Positions 18,818 to 27,016 of a stretch of DNA of 47,352 nucleotides are shown piece after piece. This DNA is from an uncultured Clostridia bacterium (GTDB taxonomy: Bacteria > Bacillota > Clostridia > Oscillospirales > Acutalibacteraceae): positions 1-47,352 of the forward strand of contig CAMHOE010000017.1 of the NCBI GenBank assembly GCA_946186665.1. The letters run 5' to 3'. Below the pieces are notes generated by a model. The model saw nothing but the letters and a program-made list of their open reading frames with translations, was not told the DNA's origin and searched no databases. Both the position numbers and the translations under genes were made by a program. The stretch's first letter is position 1. Each line of letters starts with the position of its first letter.

Positions 18818-19924
18818 ATGAAGAAAGATATTTCCAAGAAAATCTCTGCGCTGCTGCTTGCTATGTTAATGGCTGCATATGCAGTTCCGTCAGCTTCTGT
18901 ATTTGCGGCAGAGAATAATGTTTCATCCGCTTCTTCGAAAACGGGTGAAAGGGATTCCGATATTGATCTTGTAATACCTTTGGATGGAAGTCCAATCACA
19001 CTTGAAAGAGGAGTGTCTTATAAAATTCCGGAGACTTTTTCAAAGATCTTCCCCGGACTTTCATATAAGCTTTCCACAAGCAATAAGAGTGTGATAAGCA
19101 TAAAGGATAATGTTATCACTGCAAAGGGTACCGGCACTTGTACCTTGTCTATAAAGTTCTCTAACGGTCTGGAAATAAAAAAGGAAGTTACTGTTGTTCT
19201 TCCTGAGGTGACTATCAAGTTTGTGAATAAATCTGTTACAGTCGGAAAGGGTGAAAGCTCCGTTTTGAAGACCATCCTTTCAGGTACTACAGGAAAAATT
19301 ACATGGTCGTCATCCAACAAGACTGTGGCTACTGTCGATTCCAACGGTAAAATAATCGCAAAAAATGTGGGTTCTTCTACCATTACAGCTACACTTTCCA
19401 ACGGCAATAAGGCTGACTGTAAGATCATTGTCAAGGCTGCACCTACGTACATCCAGCTCAGCGATAGTAAGCTCGTTCTCGGTACCGAAGAGAAAAAGAA
19501 CCTGAGCTTTACTCTGAACGGTAATGCAGCGTCTTACAATATCACATATACATCAAGCAATCCGGCTATTGCAAGAGTCGATTCCAAATCCGGACAGATC
19601 TCAGCTTTAAAAACAGGCAAAGTAACAATAACTGTCAAGACCTATAACGGCAAGACAGCGTCCTGTACTGTAGAGGTCAAGAAAGCTCCTACTTCTATAA
19701 AGTTTGACAAGAATAGCATTACTCTTATCAAAAATGGTACAGCAAAGTTGAAGACTACTCTTTCAGCCGGAAGTGCCGGTAAGGTAACATTCAAGTCAAG
19801 CAATGAATTGATTGCAAAGGTGAATGCAAGCGGAACAGTTACCGCTGTAGCACCCGGAGTCGCATATATTTCCGCAACGACCTACAACGGCAAATCTGCT
19901 GTGTGCAAGGTCACTGTAAAGTAA
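18818..19924 (+). CDS. Secreted protein with four bacterial Ig-like (BIG2) repeats
   Basis: The 368-residue protein has a clear signal peptide (KKDISKK, then a hydrophobic run ending PSASVFA, cleavage near residue 30). Four consecutive Ig-like group 2 units follow at about 58-127, 131-206, 210-288 and 291-368. Each carries the pattern W/TSSN..IA.VD..G.I.A...G...ITV.T.NGK, and each ends in a C-x-VTVK-like strand. No cell-wall anchor, SLH, dockerin or enzyme domain is seen, so it is probably a free or loosely attached surface or adhesin-like protein. The ATG at 18818 is chosen because AAAGGGG lies 10 bases before it. An earlier ATG at 18794 would place charged residues ahead of the signal peptide and has no ribosome site. 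Confidence 0.88.
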   Translation: MKKDISKKISALLLAMLMAAYAVPSASVFAAENNVSSASSKTGERDSDIDLVIPLDGSPITLERGVSYKIPETFSKIFPGLSYKLSTSNKSVISIKDNVITAKGTGTCTLSIKFSNGLEIKKEVTVVLPEVTIKFVNKSVTVGKGESSVLKTILSGTTGKITWSSSNKTVATVDSNGKIIAKNVGSSTITATLSNGNKADCKIIVKAAPTYIQLSDSKLVLGTEEKKNLSFTLNGNAASYNITYTSSNPAIARVDSKSGQISALKTGKVTITVKTYNGKTASCTVEVKKAPTSIKFDKNSITLIKNGTAKLKTTLSAGSAGKVTFKSSNELIAKVNASGTVTAVAPGVAYISATTYNGKSAVCKVTVK

Positions 19925-19970
19925 TCTGGAATATAAAGAGTGGAGCGTATTTATAATTGTTTTCGCATAC

Positions 19971-19993
19971 GCCCGTAGGAAGTGCCCTTGGGG
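19971..19993 (+). repeat. Short dispersed repeat, copy 2 (GCCCGTAGGAAGT..CCCTTGGGG)
   Basis: This copy matches the inverted block at 12862-12884 with one mismatch. It is flanked by TTTTCG and CGAAAA, so the copy sits in the loop of a longer stem about 40 bases past the Ig-like gene and may take part in transcript ending. Confidence 0.55.
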
Positions 19994-20085
19994 TACGAAA
20001 ATATACTATTATTATTCATTCTTCAGTCTTAAGTTTTCAGTATTAATTTTTTTCGTGTACACCGTAAGATACGTTCTCCAAATAA

Positions 20086-20124
20086 TGAACAGGCAGCTGT
20101 GAGTTTCTCTCAGCTGCCTGTTCA
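20086..20124 (-). terminator. Strong hairpin at the end of hemW
   Basis: TGAACAGGCAGCTG pairs with CAGCTGCCTGTTCA, with a few further pairs toward a short loop. The stem includes the hemW stop codon itself. The U-tract is weak on the minus side (TTCATTATTT) and slightly better on the plus side. It may act in both directions between convergent genes. Confidence 0.7.
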
Positions 20125-21201
20125 TCTTTCAAGTATTTTTGCTATTATTAAGTTTGAGAGAAGGAAGCCCCTTTCAGTCAGTCTGAAGCTGCTGTTGTCA
20201 GCTATGATCAGTCCTGTATTATTCAGCTTCATAGCATTGTTAATGTATATCTGAGGGATATCAGTACCGAAGCGTTTTTGAAAGGATGTATTCGTAATGC
20301 CTTCGCTCAGTCTTGCACCAAGCATTATGTATTCTTCTGTATCACCGCCGGTGCCGTCGTCAATTATCCTTCCGTTATAGAAATCTTCAAACGACCTTCC
20401 GAAGTAAAATCTCCTGCCGTCAATAAAGGAGTGAGCAGACGGACCAAAGCCTGAATACTCTTCATCATGCCAGTATTTCAGGTTATGCCTGCCCTTAAAG
20501 CCGTCCTTTGCAAAATTTGATATTTCATATTGCTTGTAGCCGTATTTTGACAGTTCAGAGACTGCACCAAGATACATATCTGCCTGAATATCGTCGTCAG
20601 GTAGCATCAGTTCATGACGCTGTTTATAGTATCTTGTTCCCTGCTCCAATTTCAATATGTATGCGGAAATATGTGTTGCTCCATGCTCCGCACAAAACTC
20701 TATGGAACGTCTGAGACTGTCCATTGTTTGTCCGGGCGTTGCTATCATGAGGTCAAGAGAGATGTTATCAAATCCGGCTCTCTTTGCCCTGCTGATACAT
20801 TCTACCGCGTCTTTAACGCTGTGAAGCCTGCCCAGCTTTTCAAGCTCATTGTCATTTGCTGACTGCAAGCCAATTGATATACGGTCAAATCCCTCCGCCC
20901 TGAGCATTTCAAAATCAAGGTCTTTTTTTTCCGGATTAACTTCAAGTGTTATTTCATGCGCATCAGCCTTGAAGCTTTCCTTAACAGAACGCAGTATCCT
21001 GCAAAGGCGTTCTGCGCCAATGAAGCTTGGAGTACCGCCGCCGAAATATACGGTATCTGCCCTGCGCTGATATTTCTGACCTGATAAAGCTATCCTTTCA
21101 CACAGCCTGTCGGTGTATTCATCAAAGCAGTCTGTAGATGTCACAGAGAAAAAATCACAGTACGGGCATTTTCTTTTACAGAAGGGTATATGGATATACA
21201 C
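20122..21201 (-). CDS. hemW: Heme chaperone HemW (radical SAM)
   Basis: Radical SAM family protein that binds and delivers heme; earlier annotated as oxygen-independent coproporphyrinogen III oxidase. The cluster motif CKRKCPYC lies in YIHIPFCKRKCPYCDFF. YFGGGTPSF and the HemW C-terminal domain follow. It lacks the extra N-terminal cysteine segment of true HemN. The GTG at 21201 starts the protein right at YIHIPF and has no Shine-Dalgarno. The frame is open further upstream: GGGAGG at 21240-21235 points to an ATA at 21225 that overlaps the preceding stop as ATAG. The real start is therefore uncertain. Confidence 0.92.
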   Translation of the reverse strand: MYIHIPFCKRKCPYCDFFSVTSTDCFDEYTDRLCERIALSGQKYQRRADTVYFGGGTPSFIGAERLCRILRSVKESFKADAHEITLEVNPEKKDLDFEMLRAEGFDRISIGLQSANDNELEKLGRLHSVKDAVECISRAKRAGFDNISLDLMIATPGQTMDSLRRSIEFCAEHGATHISAYILKLEQGTRYYKQRHELMLPDDDIQADMYLGAVSELSKYGYKQYEISNFAKDGFKGRHNLKYWHDEEYSGFGPSAHSFIDGRRFYFGRSFEDFYNGRIIDDGTGGDTEEYIMLGARLSEGITNTSFQKRFGTDIPQIYINNAMKLNNTGLIIADNSSFRLTERGFLLSNLIIAKILER

Positions 21202-21221
21202 CCCGATATCGTGCAGCTCTG

Positions 21222-21572
21222 CTATTTTTTGTCGCCTCCCTTTCTGAGTATCAGCATTATCTCCATAAACAGTGACAGAAGAGAAGCCGCTATAAGACCG
21301 ATATCTATTACCATAAAGGTGACGAAGGATTCGGACAGTCCATCATAGCTCAGGACATCGCTCATCGTCAGAAACTTGATAAAGTTGTCGTTATCCCCTG
21401 TTCCCAGAGAAACTATCGCACTGTCTATCATATATGTAAAAACCACAAAGCACACCAGCACAGTGATAATAGTACCTGTAACCAAAGGCTTTTTTGGTTT
21501 ATTGATAATGCTGACAACAATAACAGAGAGTACAAGAGCCGCACTCACGATTATTACAATAGGATTAATCAT
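21222..21572 (-). CDS. Small three-span membrane protein, unknown function
   Basis: A 116-residue protein with hydrophobic segments at about 3-22, 31-50 and 85-108 and a short polar loop (GTGDNDNFIKF) between the second and third. It ends in a basic tail (LRKGGDKK). No family recognised. It lies 13 bases after nudF and ends inside the region that would start hemW, so the three genes are probably one operon. GGGGGACAGG precedes the ATG. Confidence 0.75.
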   Translation of the reverse strand: MINPIVIIVSAALVLSVIVVSIINKPKKPLVTGTIITVLVCFVVFTYMIDSAIVSLGTGDNDNFIKFLTMSDVLSYDGLSESFVTFMVIDIGLIAASLLSLFMEIMLILRKGGDKK

Positions 21573-21585
21573 AGCCTGTCCCCCA

Positions 21586-22134
21586 TCATTTTCCCTTCAG
21601 GGTATTAAAAAGCATAGCGGTTTTAAGAACAGCCGTCTGAGTTTTGGCATCCGGCAATTCACCGTTAAGCACCATTTCTACGGCTTTGGAAAGAGGTATC
21701 TTTTCTACGGAAAGAAATTCATCATCATCCAGACATTGATTTTCATAGTGGTCTATCTTGCAGAAATACATATGGATTATCTCGCCGCAATAACCGGGAC
21801 TGGGGTACAGCTTTCCAAGGGTAATATATTCTCTGCCCACGGCACCTGTTTCCTCTAAAAGCTCACGCTTTCCGTTTTCAAGGGGATTTTGTCCCTTTTC
21901 AAGCTTGCCTGCCGGAAGCTCAAGAAGAACCTCTTTATACGGATATCTGAACTGTCTTACAAACAGCAGTTCATCATTTTCTGTCAGAGCGGCAACGCAC
22001 ACCCCACCCGGATGAGCGACCACCTCTCTCATCGCTGTATCACCGTTTTCAAGCTCTACTTTATCGTGTGTAACATGAATTACCTTACCATTAAATATAT
22101 CTTTTGTTTCCAAAGTTTTTTCAAACAATTTCAA
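21586..22134 (-). CDS. nudF: ADP-ribose pyrophosphatase, Nudix family
   Basis: The 182-residue Nudix hydrolase probably cleaves ADP-ribose to AMP and ribose-5-phosphate. The Nudix box is complete: G at the start of GKLEKGQ, then E, then RELLEETGA. LPAGKLEKGQ and YPSPGYCGEIIHMYF downstream match the NudF/YqkG group. The start is TTG at 22134 with GGGGG seven bases upstream; there is no better ATG. It is the first gene of the nudF-membrane protein-hemW group. Confidence 0.9.
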   Translation of the reverse strand: MKLFEKTLETKDIFNGKVIHVTHDKVELENGDTAMREVVAHPGGVCVAALTENDELLFVRQFRYPYKEVLLELPAGKLEKGQNPLENGKRELLEETGAVGREYITLGKLYPSPGYCGEIIHMYFCKIDHYENQCLDDDEFLSVEKIPLSKAVEMVLNGELPDAKTQTAVLKTAMLFNTLKGK

Positions 22135-22236
22135 TCTGAAGCCCCCATATGAGTTTAGTGTCGTCAGTCATGAATAAACTGTCCGAGCCTAAGTTTTATT
22201 ATATACCATAATATACTCCCTCTGCAAGTGATAATT

Positions 22237-22442
22237 ATAATTTTACACGGAAATCAATTTTGCAGGGGCAGATACATGGAGAAAACCCTTTTCGGCGGAA
22301 AAAGGGTTATTTCCCATACCCCTTTCCTAAAACCGCTGACATTATCCGATTTGAGAAAATATCCACAATTAGTGTTTGGCATGTAAAAATCAAACATCTC
22401 TGTAATTCAGGTTTTAAAAATTGATTTCCGTAATAATTTTAC
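22237..22442. mobile_element. MITE-like element, copy 1 (perfect 15-bp inverted ends, direct repeats outside)
   Basis: ACGGAAATCAATTTT at 22247-22261 is repeated as its exact reverse complement at 22417-22431. The 10-bp ATAATTTTAC flanks both sides (22237-22246 and 22433-22442) like a target duplication. Inside is a stem (AACCCTTTT / AAAAAGGGTT around 22284-22308) and a 20-bp block CCCTTTCCTAAAACCGCTGA shared with the element at 38908-39079. No protein is encoded. A fragment resembling the inner part (GGGGGAAACCCTTCCTAAAA) continues near 22476-22495. Family name unknown. Confidence 0.65.
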
Positions 22443-22564
22443 GATTAAATCAATTCTGACGGTCAGTTACTCCGGGGGAAACCCTTCCTAAAATAACAAT
22501 ATTGACCAGAACTAAGAAAAATTATGCTGAAAGGCTTTCCTGTTTATAAAAAACATAAAGTGAA

Positions 22565-22594
22565 TTGACAAAAGAGGTATTCTGAGTGTATAAT
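22565..22594 (+). promoter_or_regulatory. Promoter of the GH13 gene
   Basis: Consensus TTGACA (22565-22570) and TATAAT (22589-22594) are separated by 18 bases and lie about 45 bases before the start codon. No obvious CcpA-type operator was identified. Confidence 0.65.
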
Positions 22595-22638
22595 TTTAAC
22601 AAGCAATATATGGCTATATGTATAAAGAGGTGAAAATT

Positions 22639-24387
22639 ATGGATATGTCGGCAATACATCACAGGAGTGATTATTGTCAATGCTATGCAGCTGACAAGGA
22701 TACTGTTGTTATCAGACTGAAAACGGGTAAGGATGTTGATAAAGCATACATCTTTTGCGAAGACCCATTTATAAATCAGCTTGCCGGAAAAAAACACTGG
22801 TCGGGAAAAAAGCATGAAATGGAGCTCGAAATGGAGCTTGAAAATCATTTTGTCTGGATATACAGAGCACAGCCGAAGTATAAAAGACTGCAATACTATT
22901 TTGAAGTTACGGGCGGAAAAGACAGGGCAATAGTTTTTGAAAACCGGGTATGTGACAAAAAAGAATGCTCAGGAATGTCAAATAATTATTTCAAGTTTCC
23001 GTGGATAAATCCCGGTGATATCATTACTCCGCCGGATTGGGTAAAGAATACCATTTGGTATCAGATAATGCCCGACCGCTTCTGTAAGGCTGAGGGTACA
23101 AATTCAGACGAACGCTTTTTAAAATGGGGTAAAAAGACATCGGGATGGAATGATATTTACGGCGGCAACATAAAGGGCATCACAGAACATCTGACTTATC
23201 TGAATGAGCTTGGTGTCAGCGGAATATACCTTACACCTATTTTCAGTTCATCTTCATACCACAAATACAATACAAACGATTATTCCGTTATCGACCCTGA
23301 CTTTGGCACTGAAAATAATATAATGGAAATGATAAGCAAAGCTCACAGCCTTGGTATCAGGGTAATGCTTGACGGAGTTTTCAATCATTGCGGTTCGGAA
23401 TTCTTTGCATGGAAGGATGTATTGAGCAAGGGTAAAGACTCGCCCTATTACAACTGGTTTTTTATTAATGATGACAATTTTGCAAAGAAACAGTTTGATA
23501 CTTCTGACGGACGCTTTTATACATTTTCATTCTGGTCTGTAATGCCAAAGCTCAACACTAATAATCCTGAGGTCATTGATTACTTTACAAAGCTATGCAC
23601 CCATTGGGTAAAGGATTGGGATATTGACGGCATACGCTTTGATGTGGGAGATGAGGTTTCCCATAGGTTTATACGTGCTCTGCATGAAAAACTAAAGCCT
23701 GTAAAGCCCGATGTTTTTCTTCTTGGTGAAATATGGTTCGATTCTGTTGCATGGCTGAACGGTACAGAATACGATTCTGTCATGAATTATCCCATCAGCA
23801 CGAGTATTAACGATTATTTTAAAAACACTGCTCTTTCATCAAAGAATTATATGTACATGATGAATTACTGCCTGTCATTATATCCGGAACAGATAACAAA
23901 AGTTCTTTTCAACTTTCTTGATACACACGATACACGCCGTGTATTCGATACCTGCGGCGGAAACGTAAACGAGCTTTTGCAGCGTATTACACTTCTGCTT
24001 ACCACTCCGGGAACTCCGTGTCTTTACTACGGTACCGAAATAGCTATGACAGGCGGCGAACACGATACAGACAACCGTCACTGTATGCCCTGGGACAAAA
24101 TAGACGAAGGTTATAATTCATCTGTCACAAACGAGATAAAAAAGCTGACATCCCTCAGGAATACTCGTCCGGAGCTTTGTACTACTGGTTTAAAATTCAT
24201 ACATCACTCTTCACATCCCCGTCTGCTGCATTACATAAGATACACTGACTCATCAAAGCTGCATATCTATGTCAATACCGATAAAGAGCTTTTTACACCC
24301 GAAATAAACGGAAATATCCTTTATCAGAATAATTTCCACAGCGGCGCGCTTCTGCCCGGCGGAGTTCTCATTTCTGAATCTGTTTGA
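22639..24387 (+). CDS. Cytosolic GH13 alpha-glycosidase (neopullulanase/maltodextrin hydrolase type)
   Basis: The 582-residue enzyme hydrolyses alpha-glucans or maltodextrins. The N-terminal 120 or so residues resemble the beta-sandwich domain of neopullulanase-type enzymes. The TIM barrel starts at WVKNTIWYQIMPDRF. The GH13 regions are complete: DGVFNHCG; GIRFDVGDEV (D nucleophile); LLGEIWFD (E acid/base); and FLDTHDTRR. No signal peptide is present, so it acts inside the cell on imported oligosaccharides. I took ATG 22639, which has AGAGGTG at correct spacing, over an ATG seven codons upstream. A strong terminator follows. Exact substrate cannot be read from sequence. Confidence 0.93.
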   Translation: MDMSAIHHRSDYCQCYAADKDTVVIRLKTGKDVDKAYIFCEDPFINQLAGKKHWSGKKHEMELEMELENHFVWIYRAQPKYKRLQYYFEVTGGKDRAIVFENRVCDKKECSGMSNNYFKFPWINPGDIITPPDWVKNTIWYQIMPDRFCKAEGTNSDERFLKWGKKTSGWNDIYGGNIKGITEHLTYLNELGVSGIYLTPIFSSSSYHKYNTNDYSVIDPDFGTENNIMEMISKAHSLGIRVMLDGVFNHCGSEFFAWKDVLSKGKDSPYYNWFFINDDNFAKKQFDTSDGRFYTFSFWSVMPKLNTNNPEVIDYFTKLCTHWVKDWDIDGIRFDVGDEVSHRFIRALHEKLKPVKPDVFLLGEIWFDSVAWLNGTEYDSVMNYPISTSINDYFKNTALSSKNYMYMMNYCLSLYPEQITKVLFNFLDTHDTRRVFDTCGGNVNELLQRITLLLTTPGTPCLYYGTEIAMTGGEHDTDNRHCMPWDKIDEGYNSSVTNEIKKLTSLRNTRPELCTTGLKFIHHSSHPRLLHYIRYTDSSKLHIYVNTDKELFTPEINGNILYQNNFHSGALLPGGVLISESV

Positions 24388-24454
24388 AAAATGTGGAAAG
24401 TAGACTATGAAATATCTGTACAGGAAATCATAAATACTATAATGATAAAATAAT

Positions 24455-24500
24455 AACGACAGCAGGAAAAGCTTTCATGCTCCACCCTGCTGTCGTTTTT
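24455..24500 (+). terminator. Rho-independent terminator of the GH13 gene
   Basis: A 12-bp stem AACGACAGCAGG / CCTGCTGTCGTT (24455-24466, 24486-24497) is followed by a run of Ts. Confidence 0.85.
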
Positions 24501-24523
24501 TATCTCATTCTAATATTTTAGTT

Positions 24524-24637
24524 TAGTGGTCGTGGTCAGTAAATTCAACACATGAGTATCCTGCTTAAAGAGACTTATCATAATTGTTTTAGCTGTACGA
24601 AAACATACCATAATTCCACATTCCACTTTCCACATTA
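24524..24637 (+). repeat. Dispersed intergenic repeat, copy A
   Basis: A 5' part AGTGGTCGTGGTCAGTAAA (near 24524) and a 3' part CGAAAACATACC, then ATTCCACATTCCACTTTCC and ACATT (to 24637), recur in related form at 36014-36101, 39125-39187 and 41727-41772. It lies just past the end of hisE. A shorter inverted fragment (AATGTGGAAAGTAG) sits at 24390-24403. Confidence 0.6.
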
Positions 24638-24646
24638 ATAATTCTC

Positions 24647-24982
24647 TCAGGTGTTGTGGTCAACTGTGTGGAACTGTTTGAGGTTGCCTGTTTTCTGGCT
24701 GCGCTTTGAAAGCTCCTCCATGACCTCGTCAACAGATATTCCCTGATTGACCATCATAACAAAAAGATGATATATAAGATCTGATATCTCAAGGACTGTC
24801 TCGTGATTGTCGCCGTTTTTCGCAGCGATAACAGTTTCAGTACATTCCTCACCAACCTTTTTCAGGATCTTATCAAGTCCCTTCTCAAAAAGATAACAGG
24901 TATATGAACCCTCCTGTTTGTTTTCCTTTCTGTCAACTATAGTCTCGTAAAGAGAATAGAGCTCGTTTTTGTTTTCAGCCAT
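24647..24982 (-). CDS. hisE: Phosphoribosyl-ATP pyrophosphatase
   Basis: Second step of histidine synthesis, PR-ATP to PR-AMP. The 111 residues start [22 protein letters not shown]. They carry the MazG-like helical motif [15 protein letters not shown] with [13 protein letters not shown], which is typical of HisE. ATG 24982 is chosen because GGGAGGAA precedes it; a longer upstream frame runs antiparallel through hisI in another frame and is spurious. It overlaps the hisI end by 8 bases. HisI and HisE are separate proteins here, not the fused HisIE of many bacteria. It is the last gene of the operon. Confidence 0.95.
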   Translation of the reverse strand: MAENKNELYSLYETIVDRKENKQEGSYTCYLFEKGLDKILKKVGEECTETVIAAKNGDNHETVLEISDLIYHLFVMMVNQGISVDEVMEELSKRSQKTGNLKQFHTVDHNT

Positions 24983-25322
24983 TGTTGTATTCCTCCCATA
25001 TATTATTGAAAAAGCATGAGTGACTACCCGTATGACACGCAGGTCCTGTCTGGTCAACTATAACAAGCAATGTGTCTTTGTCACAGTCTCCTTTTATATC
25101 AATGACCTTCTGTAGATGTCCGCTGGTAGCACCCTTGTTCCATAGCTCCTGTCTTGAGCGGCTGTAAAACCATGTGTAGCCTGTCTCAAATGTCTTGCGC
25201 ATCGACTCCCTGTTCATATACGCAAGCATAAGCACCTGTCCTGTTGAACGCTCCTGCACTATAGCAGGCAGAAGCTCAGCCTTCTTGAAATAGTCCTCTA
25301 TAAAATCAAATTTATCCGCCAT
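24975..25322 (-). CDS. hisI: Phosphoribosyl-AMP cyclohydrolase
   Basis: Third step of histidine synthesis, opening the adenine ring of PR-AMP. The 115 residues contain the HisI core: [19 protein letters not shown], then WNKGATSGH, then the metal-binding cysteines and aspartates in [11 protein letters not shown] and [11 protein letters not shown]. Length matches stand-alone HisI. AGAGGACG precedes the ATG, 15 bases after the hisA stop. Confidence 0.96.
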   Translation of the reverse strand: MADKFDFIEDYFKKAELLPAIVQERSTGQVLMLAYMNRESMRKTFETGYTWFYSRSRQELWNKGATSGHLQKVIDIKGDCDKDTLLVIVDQTGPACHTGSHSCFFNNIWEEYNNG

Positions 25323-25337
25323 ATTATTCGTCCTCTG

Positions 25338-26078
25338 TTATTGTTCTGTTTTGTTTTCCTCTACAGCTTCGGCAGCTGCAATTGCCTGTACAAGGTCAAG
25401 ATCACCTGTGTATATTGCCTTGCCGCTGATAGCTCCGTAGATATTCAGTGCTGTCAGGTTGATTATATCCATAAGATTTGCAACACCGCCTGAAGCTATT
25501 ATATTGCACTTCACGGATGATTTCATTTCGTCAAGCATTGTCATGTTCGGACCTGAAAGCATACCGTCCTTTGAAATATCGGTAAATATGATGTATTTAA
25601 CGCCTATGTCCTCCATCTGCTTTGCAAGCTCGATGTAATCCACCTCTGATGTATCTGTCCAGCCATCGGCAGATACCATACCGTTACGGGCGTCAATGCT
25701 CACAGCTATCTGGTCGGGGTATTTTTTAACGGCAGCCTTTACAAAGTCAGGATCCTTGATTGCTGCAGAACCGAGTATCACTCTGTCTATACCGTTTTTT
25801 ATATAGAACTCCACAGCTTCCATATCCCTTATGCCGCCGCCGACTTCAATTCTGAGTTTGCAGTTTTTTCTGACTTCAAGTATAAGATCGGAGTTGACTC
25901 TTTTTCCGTCCTTTGCGCCGTCAAGGTCAACCATATGCAGCCACTTAGCACCGTCTGCTTCAAATTTCCTTGCGGTATCCACCGCACTTTCCGCTACCTT
26001 GTGGGCAGTGGAATAATCGCCTTTATATAAACGTACACAAGTACCATCCTTAATATCAATTGCAGGTAAAACTAACAT
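25338..26078 (-). CDS. hisA: ProFAR isomerase HisA
   Basis: Converts ProFAR to PRFAR by an Amadori rearrangement. The 246-residue TIM barrel has the catalytic Asp near residue 8 (LPAIDIKDG) and the second Asp in SIDARNG. The phosphate sites are EVGGGIRD and IASGGV. AAGGAAAG precedes the ATG. In most Firmicute his operons hisF follows and hisH precedes this gene. Here hisI follows directly, and upstream lies a 150-base gap with no gene. Confidence 0.96.
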   Translation of the reverse strand: MLVLPAIDIKDGTCVRLYKGDYSTAHKVAESAVDTARKFEADGAKWLHMVDLDGAKDGKRVNSDLILEVRKNCKLRIEVGGGIRDMEAVEFYIKNGIDRVILGSAAIKDPDFVKAAVKKYPDQIAVSIDARNGMVSADGWTDTSEVDYIELAKQMEDIGVKYIIFTDISKDGMLSGPNMTMLDEMKSSVKCNIIASGGVANLMDIINLTALNIYGAISGKAIYTGDLDLVQAIAAAEAVEENKTEQ

Positions 26079-26228
26079 TCTATTCTTTCCTTTCTAAAAT
26101 GGGCGTACCCTGTTTAACAGTGAAGCTGGTTTTTAAAACTTGGACTATGGGATTTTTTAATATGCAATTATTGTACAAAGTTCTCACTGTCACCATAATG
26201 TCCGCCCTGTTACAGCAAAACATTAAAC
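26079..26228 (-). other. Spacer where hisH would be expected
   Basis: The 150-base hisB-hisA spacer has no usable reading frame and no recognisable remnant of the glutamine amidotransferase HisH (about 200 residues). It is AT-rich and may carry an internal promoter, but no convincing hexamer pair was found. Confidence 0.6.
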
Positions 26229-26807
26229 TTAAAGAGTTCCTTTAGTTGACAAGGGCTTATCACTCTCGTTGGGAGTGACCGCAGCTTTCAGTGCGTGAGC
26301 CAGTGCCTTATAAAGTGCCTCTGTTATATGATGTGAATTCTTTCCATATATACAGCTGAGGTGAAGGGTAATGCCTGCGTTGAAAGCAAAAGCACGCATA
26401 AATTCCTCTGTCATACAGCTGTCGTATCCCCCGATCTTTTCTTCGGGAAACTCTGCGTTAAAAACAAGGAAGGGTCTGCCGCTGATATCCAGTGAGCAGA
26501 AACCAAGGGCTTCGTCCATGGGAATATAAAAAGATCCGTAACGTGCGATACCGCTTTTATCTCCTAAAGCTTCGGCAAATGCCTTGCCAAGAACAATGCC
26601 CGTATCCTCTATTGTATGGTGACAGTCAACCTCAAGGTCGCCCTTTGCCTTTACGGTAAGACCGAAGCCGCCGTGAACTGCAAGAGCTGTAAGCATATGA
26701 TCGAAGAAGCCGATGCCTGTATCTATATCGGCAGGACCGCCGTCAAGAGACAATTCTATATGGATATCCGTCTCCTTTGTTTTTCTGTCGACAACAGCAC
26801 CTTTCAT
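26229..26807 (-). CDS. hisB: Imidazoleglycerol-phosphate dehydratase
   Basis: Dehydrates IGP to imidazole-acetol phosphate. The 192-residue monofunctional form shows the two duplicated Mn-binding motifs: FFDHMLTALAVHGGF with DCHHTIEDTGIVLG, and the second-half GKNSHHITEALYKALAHAL. No phosphatase domain is fused, so histidinol-phosphatase must be elsewhere. GAGGTGA precedes the ATG. Confidence 0.97.
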   Translation of the reverse strand: MKGAVVDRKTKETDIHIELSLDGGPADIDTGIGFFDHMLTALAVHGGFGLTVKAKGDLEVDCHHTIEDTGIVLGKAFAEALGDKSGIARYGSFYIPMDEALGFCSLDISGRPFLVFNAEFPEEKIGGYDSCMTEEFMRAFAFNAGITLHLSCIYGKNSHHITEALYKALAHALKAAVTPNESDKPLSTKGTL

Positions 26808-26896
26808 ACTATCACCTCATAGTCAAAAATAGGTTCATCTGAAAATCACCGTGAGGGATGTTTTCAGAGACTCCCTGATATAATTCCTGAAAAGAC

Positions 26897-26928
26897 AGGC
26901 AATACAGCAGAATGCTGCCGTATTGCCT
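26897..26928 (-). terminator. Stable hairpin between hisC and hisB
   Basis: AGGCAATACAGCAG pairs with CTGCCGTATTGCCT (one mismatch in 14) around a 4-nt loop. On the minus strand it is followed by GTCTTTTCAGG, a short U-tract. It could be a leaky internal terminator or an RNA-processing site that lowers expression of hisB-A-I-E relative to hisZ-G-D-C. Confidence 0.5.
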
Positions 26929-27016
26929 ATAGTATAACTCTTTTTTATTTATTTGTAAACAGTAAGGGAAAAGATAATTCCCTCAATACAATATTTTTTA
27001 CATAATTGTCAAAAAA

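Noticed and set aside
26079-26228. Possible hisH remnant
   Set aside because: Reading all frames gives no GxCLG or other amidotransferase motif, and the space is far too short.
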